Shown one piece after another: positions 24,201 to 34,140 of a stretch of DNA of 64,000 bases. Made by a program: the position numbers and the translations under genes. Source of the DNA: Campanula takesimana (Eukaryota > Streptophyta > Magnoliopsida > Asterales > Campanulaceae); contig JAOWBW010000389.1 of the NCBI GenBank assembly GCA_026119855.1, forward strand, positions 62,001 to 126,000. Reading direction: 5' to 3'. Below the pieces are notes generated by a model. The model made no database searches. It was not told the origin of the DNA and saw only the letters and a program-made list of their open reading frames with translations. Numbering within the stretch: the first letter of the stretch is position 1; every line of letters starts with the position of its first letter.

Positions 24201-25172
24201 ATATTGATCATAGGAAACGACATTCCCGCACTGCAGTCTGTAAAGACTTGGTTAGGAAAGTGTTTCTCTATGAAAGATATGGGAGAAGCCGCTTATATCC
24301 TTGGCATTAGGATCTATCGTGATAGATCCAAGAAATTGATTGGTTTAAGTCAAGATACATATATTGACAAAGTTCTTAAGAGATTCTGCATGGAAAACTC
24401 TAAGAGAGGAAATTTGCCTGTAGGACATGGCATAACTCTAAGCAAGAATCAGTGTCCTAAGACAACTGATGAGCGTAAGAGAATGATTGGGATTCCATAT
24501 GCTTCCGCAATTGGATCAATCATGTATGCCATGATATGTACTAGACCCGATGTCTCGTATGCTTTGAGCATGACGAGTAGATATCAATCAAATCCTGGTG
24601 AAAATCATTGGATTGCAGTCAAGACGATTCTCAAGTACTTGCGAAGGACTAAAGATTCGTTCTTGGTGTATGGAGGTGTGGAAGGTGATCTTGTTGTAAG
24701 TGGTTACACAGATGCAAGCTTCCAAACCGACAAGGATGATTTTAGATCGCAATCTGGATTTGTATATGTGCTTAATGGAGGTGCTGTTAGCTGGAAGAGT
24801 TCTAAGCAAAGTACTGTCGCTGATTCTACAACAGAAGCTGAGTATATTGCTGCATCCGATGCTGCTAAAGAAGCTGTTTGGATCAAGAAGTTCATAACTG
24901 AACTAGAGGTAGTTCCTAGCATTGCTGATCCAATAGACCTTTATTGTGATAATAATGGTGCTATTGCTCAAGCAAGGGAACCAAGAAACCATCAGAAGTC
25001 CAAACACATACTTAGGCGTTACCATGTCATTCGAGAAATCATTAACAGAGGTGACGTGAATATATGCAGAGTACCGACTGATGATAACATTGCCGACCCA
25101 TTGACAAAGGGTCTTCCACAAGCAAAGCATGATGGTCATGTTAGGTCTATGGGTATTCGATACATTAATTAG
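21206..25172 (+). pseudogene. Copia gag-pol polyprotein, broken by one stop and one frameshift
   Basis: Starts MAQNTNLSLRSI. Order: gag (UBN2-type, to about residue 240); zinc knuckle CFHCNEIGHWKRNC (about residue 255); protease WVLDTGCGSHIC (about 302), with DTG as catalytic motif; GAG-pre-integrase HCRLGH; integrase core with HTDVCG, SDRGGEY and the later Glu in GVSERRNR; reverse transcriptase with MDVKTAFFNG and LYVDD; RNase H with YTDASF and DSTTEAEY. A TAG at 21389-21391 interrupts gag. A run of five T at 23271-23275 shifts the frame between integrase and RT. All catalytic motifs remain, so decay is recent. Confidence 0.94.
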
Positions 25173-25181
25173 GCCTAGTGC

Positions 25182-25192
25182 AAGTGGGAGAT
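25182..25192 (+). other. Copia polypurine tract
   Basis: AAGTGGGAGAT ends directly before the 3' LTR, the standard position and composition for copia elements. Confidence 0.9.
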
Positions 25193-26633
25193 TGTTGGTG
25201 TTGTATGCTCTAGGCACGTTTTGTAAAACGATTAATGTTATTTATATTAATGATATTGAATGTTTGATTATTATATCCTTTGCATGTTTATTATAATAAT
25301 CCCCGTCCCTGATAATTATGATTAATTGTTAGTATAAGTTTAATGGATAATCATATGATGATTATGGTGTATGGGATACAATTAAACTTATGGGTATTTG
25401 TTGGAGACCAAATACTGGACTGACCCATATGAGATTTATGTCATGGTCACAATGTCATAATTAAGTCTCATATAGTTATATTACTGGAATCTTTAGACCT
25501 GAGATTATCACAGTCTTCCACTTGATGAACATTACGTTTGACATATTCAAACGTTACCCCTAATCGGGTAGCTATAAAGAATGTGATTGGCGTAATCAGA
25601 TTCATGTAGGGAAAGGTAATAAATCAAGAAGGGATTTGTTCCTCGTAAGAGAGAGATGTCAAGCTTTGGCCACTCGAAGAATGGTGTTGATGAAATGCAT
25701 GGCCATGCTCAAATAAGATTTGTACTATCAATACATTCTGGATCGAGAAAGCATTAAACATTGTAAGTTGACCATTGACCATGGCTTACGTTCAATAGAC
25801 ATCGTGAAACAAAGAGATTGTAATATGTTCTATAAAGGATTCACGAACTTATACAAGTTATATTAATTGGGTAGTCATGATGGCTTGCTAGAGTCCGCTC
25901 ATGATTTATGAGCACAAATGTGTTTGGGCTCATTGCCAACTTAATATAATCCTATGGGGTCACACACAAAAGAACGAATTATATAAAAGGCTAAAATCAG
26001 GATTCTGGTGGTGCTCGGCCGAGCACCTCATAAGACTCGGCCGAACATGTACATCAGAAGGTCAGATTGTTTTGGAGCAAGGTGCTCGGCCGAGCACCTC
26101 AAAGGACTCGGCCGAGCAGGCCCTGTTCGGGCCCAATAACTGATTTCGTATTGTGACGGGTTTTAACCTATTTCTCCTAAAAGGTTTAGGACTAATAAGT
26201 ATATAAACTCCTAACAAAGACCTAATCAGTAGAGATTGATTCCATATCAATTAGAGAGCCTCCAAGAGAGAGAAAAATAAGTTCTTCTTCTTCCTCAAGA
26301 ACAAGAATATTGAATTTTTATAGCCTTCATAATAGAAATAGTTTCTATTGGGTCTAGCAATCCGTTCAAGAATCGTTCTTGAAATTCGTTCGCGTGTGGA
26401 TAAACATAGAGGGCGTTGGCATCAACTCCTTCAAAGTTCGTGATCCAAGTCTTGCGGTCGTTCCTACGTTCGTGATTCGAAGAAGCGCGAAGAACAAAGA
26501 TTGAAGATCTCAGAATTTTAAAGCTCTGTCACGGTTAGTGTTCTAAATTCATCCTCGTATTAATTTAATCATCGTGATCGGATCTAGGCTTTTGGGTTTC
26601 ATTCCGCTGGGCATGTTTGCTCAAAACCCAACA
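25193..26633 (+). repeat. 3' LTR of the copia element
   Basis: Same length as the 5' LTR. Most differences seen are transitions (for example 18794 against 25702, and in the palindrome module). Palindrome module copy 3 is at 26008-26120. Confidence 0.95.
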
Positions 26634-26638
26634 TAACT

Positions 26639-26714
26639 TAGCCATATTTTCTAGGGAATCCATCACCTTGATCGCCAGAAAATGGGCCGATTTCGTGAGT
26701 CTGTCCACAATGAC
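26639..26714 (-). pseudogene. Gypsy integrase, N-terminal core fragment
   Basis: The minus strand reads VWVIVDRLTKSAHFLAIK and then MDSLENMAKL up to the copia TSD. The frame continues at 18284 with YIDEIVRLHG, showing that the copia split one integrase gene. Everything upstream of VWVIVD (the zinc-binding domain, RNase H and part of RT) is missing. Confidence 0.88.
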
Positions 26715-27605
26715 CCAAACGGCATTACTACAATTTCATAATGACCATACCTTGTCCTAAAGGCCATCTTTGCTATATCGTCCTTCTTCACTCTTAGTTG
26801 ATGATAACTAGAACTCAAATCTATCTTCGAGAAATAACATGCTCCACGAAGTTGGTCAAATAGATCATCTATTCTCAGCAACGGATATTGATTCCTTACC
26901 GTCACACGATTTAATTCACGATAGTCGATACATAACCTCATCGACCCATCCTTCTTCTTCACAAATAACACTGGTTCACCCCATGGTGACACACCCGGTC
27001 TAATCAAACCCTTATCCAACAATTCGTGCAGTTGTTCCTTTAATTTCTTCAATCCTGACAGAGCCATTCTGTACGGCGCCTTCGATATTGATCTAGTTTC
27101 CGGTACCAAATCGATAGAAAACTCTATTTCTCTTTCTAGTGGTATCCCTGGTAGATCTTCTGGAAACACATCCTTGAAATCTCTAATCACAGAAAGTGAT
27201 TTTATGGTTACTTCTTTCTGGTCCGTAGTACTCACGTATACCAGAAATCCTTCACACCCTTTCCTTAATAGCTTACGAGCTTTCATCACCGATATAAGGC
27301 TCGATCGGTTACTAGGTTTCATTCCTCGAAATCAACACTCCTCCGGATAACAATCTGAAGTGAACTTCCTTCTTAAAGCAATCTTCATGGGCATGGTATG
27401 CAGCTAACCAATCCATTCCCAATATCACATCAAATTATTCGATTTCCAAGCTAATGAGATCAACCTCAAGTTTTTTCCTATCCAATTTCAAAGGACACTT
27501 CCTATATATTGACATAATAGGGATCAATTCTCTTGTTTGAATATCTATAATTAAAGAATTCTCTAACGCCTCAGGAATTAAATTCATTTTCTTAGCCAAG
27601 CAATC
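26715..27605 (-). pseudogene. Gypsy protease remnant and truncated reverse transcriptase
   Basis: Protease C-terminal part (about 27340-27605) reads LAKKMNLIPEAL and FDVILGMDWLAAY, but the DSG active-site segment is absent and there are stops. RT follows in a 219-residue frame (27322-26663): PYRMALSGLKKLKEQL, VSPWGEPVLFVKKKDGSMRL, CIDYRELNRVT, YFSKIDLSSSYHQLRV, then HYEIVVMPFG. It ends there, before the YADD catalytic motif, and is fused to integrase sequence at about 26713-26722. Non-functional. Confidence 0.88.
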
Positions 27606-27619
27606 ATTTGGCACTTCTC

Positions 27620-28110
27620 ATCAGAACCTTGCCCTTTGGCGTCATTCTTATTTCCATCCATTCGGTTTCCATGACCTTTAATCTGGTACTTACCAGCATT
27701 ATTGTCCTTTTTCACGATCCTTGGTAGCCTTCCGCTTATTGCTATTCCCATCGCTGTTCTAGCTCCCCTTAGATCCAGTCGACTTCTTCTCAGTTGATTT
27801 TTTTCTTCTTCTCTTCTCGCTTACTGCGATAACTATCTGCTTCTTCCTCCACTATCCTTTCCCTATCCAACACTTGATCATAGGTTGATAGCATTAACGG
27901 AGTAATTCTGTATCTGATTCGGTCGTTCAAACCATATTCAAACTTTCGGGCTTTCTGCTCTTCATCACCGAAGAACATTGGGCAAATTCTAACAATTCGG
28001 TGAATCTAGCACCATAGTCGTACACCGTCATACTTCCTTGAGTTAGCATCATAAACTCAGACACTCTGGCGGTTCGAACACTCGCCGGATAATATGATAT
28101 TATCATGAAT
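27620..28110 (-). pseudogene. Gypsy gag remnant
   Basis: The minus strand reads EFMMLTQGSMTVYDYGARF, typical of the Retrotrans_gag domain, then after a frame break RKFEYGLNDRIRYRI and a basic KREEKKKK tail. A stop near 27770 follows and no CCHC zinc knuckle remains before the protease. The N-terminal half of gag is missing or replaced by the repeat block at 28120-28910. Confidence 0.75.
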
Positions 28111-28119
28111 ACGAGACGT

Positions 28120-28910
28120 TTTTACGTACTTTCATACTATAGATCGTCTCTACAGACTAGCATTCAATTTATAGGTTATTCACTAGACCACTAGTCGTTT
28201 CAATAGACCAGCACTATCTTTATTAGTTAACTTTATTAGACTTATTGGTCGTTTCATTAGACCATTACTATTTTCGTCGGTCATTCCAATAGACCATTTT
28301 CACTTTCGTTGGTCGCTTCACTTGACCACTATTGTTCACACTTGGCTATCCCACTAAACCAATTAATACCCATGGTCTTTTCACTCGAACCATACTTTCT
28401 TGCTCGAGGTTAGCTCTCATGCTAACAATACTCATTATTTACACATATAAGCCGTCTTAATAGACTAATCATTCAAATAAGGTCAAACACTAGACCTATG
28501 GTCATTTCAATGAACTAATACTACTTCCATTAGTCAACTTAGTATACTCATTGGTCGCCAGGTATCTTTAGACTTTAACATTTCCCATAGGTCATTCAAT
28601 AGACCATCACTTAGTTTCATTAGTCGACTTTACTGGACTATTTGGGGTTTCATTAAACCATAACTATTCACTTCGGTCATTTCAATAGACCATTTCTTCC
28701 TTGGTAAGTCGTTTCACTTGACTTAATCACATATCACAGTCATTTCACTAGACCGTTTACACTTTTTGTTAGTCATTTCATTAGACCACATTTACTTTCA
28801 TAGGTCGTTTCAATAGACCCTTATCACTTTCATTTGGCCATTTCACTAGACCATACTTTCATTCATTTGTCGTTCAACAGACTATACTTTATTGTTCTTG
28901 GTTAACGCAC
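28120..28910 (-). repeat. Degenerate GGTC...GACC hairpin repeats inside the gypsy element
   Basis: About 25 units of roughly 30 bp, each built like GGTCGTTTCATTAGACC: GGTC or GTC, a spacer of 8-9 T/C-rich bases, then (A)GACC, so every unit can form a small hairpin. AT-rich spacers such as ATTACTATTTTCGT separate the units. No long open frame. It lies between the coiled-coil/AT-hook ORF and gag. Confidence 0.75.
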
Positions 28911-29086
28911 ACTTTTAACAATATAAAACATAAATGAAATCACAAAACTTTTAGGAATCATATAAGAGAAAATCACTTTTATTAATAAATGGAATAGGTT
29001 CTCAATTAAAACGATTTCAAAGTAAAGAAAAGATACTCGAATGAATCCTCAAACTACTACTAGTTACTTCTACTAGCAATGAAAAT

Positions 29087-29690
29087 TTAAAAGTATTCGT
29101 TGTCCCACTTTCCAACTTTCCTAGGCCTTCCTCTAGGTCTCCCACTTGACACTTTTGGAGCCTTCTTCACTTTGTTCTTGGATCCCTTTGGTCTTCCTCT
29201 AGACCTTTTGGTTGGTACTTCTTGTGGCTCATCATCATCAATTATGATTGGTGTAGCTTCATTCCCCTCTATGATAACATCTACTTCCTCGATTTCAACT
29301 TCGGCTACCAATTCTTCTTCATTTGGCGCCTCATTGCCTATAGGGGCCATTGGTCCTTGCTTTACGACTATAGTTGCCTTTAAACGTTCCACTTCATCAA
29401 ACCATATATAGACTTGTTCTCTAGTCTGATCAATGTATCTCTCAGTGTCACTAAGATCTTCTTTATACCTTTGCAATTTTGTCTTTATCTCCTCCAATTC
29501 TTCTTAGTGCTTTTAAATTCCTTCCAGTTTTACACCAATTTATCATACGTGAAGCCCAATCTCTCCCTTTCAACTTCCGCTTTCTCGCGTAACTTTTCTT
29601 TCCTTCCTTTAGTCCTTTGATCCCCTAAACATAACGTTGGATCAACTTTCTTATTAGAACTACATGTCTCCAAAACATCTTTGATTTGCT
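29087..29690 (-). pseudogene. Extra ORF of the gypsy element: coiled coil, acidic segment, two AT-hooks
   Basis: An uninterrupted frame of 136 codons (29497-29087) can be followed upstream to about 29690 if one stop and one frame break are ignored. The upstream part is strongly charged (GRKEKLREKAEVERERLGF) and, with EEIKTKLQRYKEDLSDTERY, looks like a coiled coil. An acidic segment rich in E, V and I follows, then two AT-hook-like motifs, RSRGRPKGSKNK and SSGRPRGRPRK, and the end is GKWDNEYF. AT-hooks bind the minor groove of AT-rich DNA. It lies in sense between the primer binding site and gag, not a standard gypsy gene. Function unknown; targeting or nucleoprotein packaging is a guess. Confidence 0.7.
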
Positions 29691-30068
29691 AGGTCCGTCC
29701 ATGATTTACAATGAAAACAAACCACTATTAGAATCACATAAACCTCATAATGTGTTCGTTCTTAATGAAGAGATAACATTCATTCACAATCATTCAAGAT
29801 TATTCTCAAGTATACACTTATACTCCTCTACAAATCCTACTTTAGGTTCTTCCCCAAAATAGTAAGTTTTCCATAAATGGAAAGCTCCCAAACTTAGAAA
29901 GTTTCCTAATTTAGAAAATTTCCTCAAAAGGTAAGTTTCCTAAAATGGTAACTTCCCCAAAAGTACTATCTTCCTTATCAGAGTTCTAAAGCCCAATCTA
30001 CGTTAAGTACTATTTCTCCTCATAGTCTTAACTTCTTTCTATAGTCTCCCATGTAAACCTAAACCGGA

Positions 30069-30083
30069 GCTCTGATTACCAAC
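30069..30083 (-). other. Gypsy primer binding site
   Basis: On the minus strand TTGGTAATCAGAGCTC directly follows the 5' LTR. It resembles the tRNA-Met site TGGTATCAGAGC with one extra A. Confidence 0.7.
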
Positions 30084-32122
30084 TGCAACACCCCGAATTT
30101 CGGAGTAATTAATATCCTTTAAATAATAAAATCCGTCCCCAAACGCGGGAAAACAACGGCTCAAAACCACAATTCAAATCTCCACAGCTAGTATCTCTAA
30201 CCACCATTCAAAATAAATAACGGAAGCGAATTTAATTGTCTTTCAAAACTCCAACGGCTAGACATAACCAATCATTCAAATAAACATTCATAAATAATCC
30301 ATTCCGACTACTACTAAAAGACTTCTCAAAACTTCGTCATCAAGGGTCTTCACTATCACCTTAACAACTCTTCTTTTGTCCTTCGAGACCTTCTCCTATT
30401 TATATCCTGGAGAACAAATATTATGGAAGGGGTGAGCGAACAATGCTCAGTAAGTTCATACGGGATCTCTCCGGGTTCTAAGGAGAGATGACCGGAAGAA
30501 CGAACAACAATAATATTTTCAAAGATACGCTTTCATTCAATATCAAGTTAACCGCTAAGATTCAACAATTAACAATAACGTTTTTCAAAAGAAGTGTGGC
30601 ATTTACTTTCAAGTCCGTCAATTCCAAGATAACGTCACCATTTCAGGTGCAACGCCTGATCAGGGCATTTAAGTAAGATTTATCATGAAAATCAACTACA
30701 ATAAGCAGTATAAAAGTCTAGTTCTTTTTTTTCAAACTAGATTAACCTACTTAGTCCTTTTCATATCAGACCAAGCGAACGTCTATACCAAATTAAGATA
30801 TAGCAAAGTTTCAACACGTCTATACCAAATTAAGATATAGCAAAGTTTCAACACATCTATACCAAATTAAGATATAGCAAAGTTTCAACTTAGTGTTCAA
30901 GGTACAAGAACACCATACAATTTCAAAGTTACTTTCGATACCCATTGATTTACAATATGACAAAGGGTAAGAGCATTTAAAAAGGCGTTCACAACTTTTA
31001 AGAATGTAAAACGTTACCGCCACATGGTAACGACTCATGAAAGAAATTCAAGGAATCCTACATTAAAGGATAGAGACAATCAAAAGCTAGGATCGTAATC
31101 CCTTACCTTAGCTAGCGTTGTCTTCTTAGCGACTTCTTGCGCACCAATCTACAATCACGCAAAACACTATCGTTTAGGACGAGTACAATATTTACTTCCG
31201 TCCCCCATTTTTTTTCTTAGTTTTAACCTTACGAGTTTATTTCTCAAACTCCTTCTTAAGGTCGTTCTTAATCTAGGGTTGGTACTACCCTTCATAACTT
31301 TCCCAAATTGCCCCTTTTTGATTACTAAAATACCCTTAGGGTTATATTAATGCCATTCTCAAATAATAAGCTTTAGGATTGTATTTATCCTATTTAAAAC
31401 ACTATTCCCAGCTTATGAAATCACTATTCACAGAACACTATTCACATCGTAAAGTTACTATTCACATATTACTATTCATCGCAGATTACTATTCACACAC
31501 TGTTTTCACCTTTCCATCACACACACAAAACCCTCATTCACAAACACACACACTCGACACACACAGAACATATACACACGCTGCACACACTCACTGCACA
31601 CATTCAGCACACACCACACACACACATGCACACACGTACACATTCACACACTCACACACCTATATGTTTACACACCATTAACATAACCATAATCCTCATA
31701 ATCATCCTTTTAAATTCCCAAACCCTAATTTATCTTCTTAGAGTTAGGGTTCCAACTTTGAAATCAATACTAGACAAGACTAGACGGAGGAATTAGATTT
31801 AGGGAATTAGGTTTACCTTGGTTCGATCCCCTTTTCTTCCTCTCTTCTTCTTCTTCTCCGATCCTTCTCCCTCTCGGCCTCCTCTCTGACGCCGCTCTCT
31901 CACTCTTTCCCGACCTCTCTCTTTTCTTTTCTTTTGTGATAAATAATGAGAGAAGGGTTTAATTAATATATAGTGTAGGGTTTTCCCATTCCTATTATAA
32001 AAAGGTTAACTAACCTTATTGGGTTTTTAATTTATTTGGGCCAACATTAAACCCATTACATAAATTAATTTATAATAGCCCAACACAATAATAACTAAAA
32101 AAAAAAAAAAACGGTTGTTACA
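30084..32122 (-). repeat. 5' LTR of the gypsy element (2039 bp)
   Basis: Partner of 15285-17327. Its outer end TTGTTACA joins the right TIR piece of the host element at 32123. Confidence 0.93.
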
Positions 32123-32282
32123 AATAGTAAATGGCCCGTTAGGTTTTTAACCTTAATTGGGTTAAAATATTAGTTGGAGATTTTATGTGGGACGTTATAT
32201 AGTTTAAGACCCTAAGTGGGATTATAAGGATAGTTTTGGGCACTAATACGTATTTTGGCAACAAAAAAAAAAATGCATAATA

Positions 32283-32500
32283 CTTCCCAAACTTATGGTC
32301 CTAAATTTAAATTTATGGTTCTTTATATTTATTTTAAGTGTCCCATATTTATGATTACTTACTCAAAATTTTCAAAATTTTCTCTCCTCCCCACTCACAA
32401 TAACTATCTCATTTTATCTCTCTCTCTCACTCACAATACCTATTTTTTTTCTTAATTTCTACATTCACTTTTAGTAATTATAAGTTTAGGACAGAAGGAG
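32283..32500. mobile_element. Stowaway-type MITE
   Basis: TA on both sides. Left end CTTCCCAAACTTATGGTCCT, right end TAAGTTTAGGACAGAAGGAG. It lies just outside the right TIR of the nested element. Confidence 0.75.
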
Positions 32501-32708
32501 TACATATTCATATGAGAGAGAAATATTTTGTTACGGTTTTTCTAAATTTATTTACTTCAAAATCGCCCACAGGACAGGACTATTACACATCCAAGTATCA
32601 TATACGGGTTCTGGGGACTAATATCAAATGAATATGAAAATAAATTTTAAACCAAAGAAACGCACATCTTTATTTAAACCAACTCACTCGGATTGAAATT
32701 AAAGAAAC

Positions 32709-34105
32709 TCAAATGAACAGTTTTTCTACTTCATAATATCCATTCCCTTCTCCTTTATCATCCCTCTCCGGAAAATCATTCATATAATACTCAAACTTTC
32801 TAACCGAACTCTCCGGCACGGACACGAGCACCGTAACCGCATCAAAATCTCCGATAACTGGCAAAAACAAGCAGTAAATATCACTAGTGAGAGGACCCAT
32901 ATGCAAAGGTTTCCCTTGTCCAAAATCCACATCCTCTAACCCTAATTTCGACCACTGAGATATAACCAAGCTCGCAGAAAGGTCTGTTTTGACCGTTTTA
33001 TCCCCCAACAAGTCCACAATAGACTTGACATAGTCATCAGTGAGTGATGATTTCGCTTGTTGAACTAACTTCACGCCAGTGTGCATGTTAGCATTGACCA
33101 GCTCCTTAACCGTGGACTCTGCGCATGCTAGCACAAAGCCATTCCCATAATACCCTTGTGGTAATTCCGGGTTTACCCTTTTGCGGACATTTGTCGAGAA
33201 GAGGAGTTTTATGTTAAGTGAGGGTGACAAGTCAAGCGATCTGACCCAAGAGCGCCATGTGTGAGAAGCTAAGATCTCAAAGGTGGTGCATTTTAAGGAA
33301 GGTAGACACTGTCTCTTGAGGTGAAGGATGTGTGAGGAGGTGAAAGTTAAGGAAGCTGGAACAAGGGGTTGAGAATGTAAATATTGGTTAAGTGAAGGGA
33401 CGGGATCGTCCTTATTGGTAAAACTGGGGTGAGAGAAGGATGAGTATGAAGAATTTTGGGATTTGAGTACATGGCGGGAATGGAAGGGGGTGATTGGAAG
33501 ATCGTGAGTGGGTTTGGTGGTGAGATGGGCCCACGCATGTAAGAACTGGGATGTGCCTATTCCGTCGCATAGACAATGATTGATAGCCGTGCACATAATC
33601 ATCCCCCCACATCGAAGATTTGTCACCTGCAAAATTTAAGAAAAAAAAAACAATCTGGTATAAGAAGTTGAGTTGAGTTCCTCACAACATAAAAGAGCAG
33701 ATGAACAAAGGAGACCTCAACAAAACAGAATTAAAAATGACAGTTTTCCAACCTCATTTCAATGGCTTGAAAATGAGTTGCAAAACATAAATGTCTAACA
33801 TGTAATATTGAGGTCTTGCAAGTTTGTGTGCACTTTTAGGCATGTTTATACTTAACTTTATTCTTTAGTGTAATAATAGAGGTGAGGTGTAGCTGGCATA
33901 GGGGAATTGGAGATGCTGTCTTGTAAACAACATTAAGAAAAGAGACACTTGCAAAAAAGTTATAGTCTATAATTGGAAAGGTCAGAGAATTGTGGAGTTA
34001 CCAACCAAACTTCAGTGCCTGTAAGACATGATCACCCCTCCCCCCACCCACTACAAATGCACTTACCTGATATTTACAGACTTTTCCTTCTTCTTCTTTT
34101 TTTTT

Positions 34106-34140
<35 letters not shown>

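Larger units (their letters stand above)
18285..26633 (+). mobile_element. Ty1/copia LTR retrotransposon, nearly intact
   Basis: Two 1441-bp LTRs, both TGTTGG...CCAACA, are flanked by an exact 5-bp duplication TAACT (18280-18284, 26634-26638). The primer binding site, gag-pol, polypurine tract and LTR order are canonical. The insertion splits the gypsy integrase gene in antisense. About ten LTR differences were seen by eye (about 0.7%), so the insertion is young. One in-frame stop and one frameshift make this copy non-autonomous. Confidence 0.96.
15285..32122 (-). mobile_element. Ty3/gypsy LTR retrotransposon, chromovirus (Tekay/Del-like), defective
   Basis: LTRs at 15285-17327 and 30084-32122 start TGCAACACCCCG and end TTGTTACA on the plus strand. 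The target duplication is AATAC/AATAG (15280-15284, 32123-32127; one mismatch). Coding remnants run on the minus strand in the order coiled-coil/AT-hook ORF, gag, protease, RT, integrase, chromodomain-like tail. A large deletion fuses RT to integrase, and the copia element sits in the integrase. The C-terminal sequence and long LTRs suit the Tekay/Del lineage. Confidence 0.92.
14394..32260. mobile_element. Long-TIR (Mutator-like) element, host of the retrotransposon nest
   Basis: The left TIR (14394 to about 14560) begins GGCCAAAATACATATTGGTG. Its inverted partner is split by the gypsy element into 15256-15284 and 32123-32260. Joined across the gypsy duplication, the two pieces match the left TIR over about 165 bp. 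A-rich tracts flank both ends and may hide the TSD. Without the nested elements the unit is about 1.0 kb. Its interior (14561-15255) has no recognisable transposase. Confidence 0.75.

Noticed and set aside
28120..28910. Possible CRISPR-like array
   Set aside because: Units are degenerate, each with internal symmetry, and sit within a plant retrotransposon; no constant repeat or cas genes.
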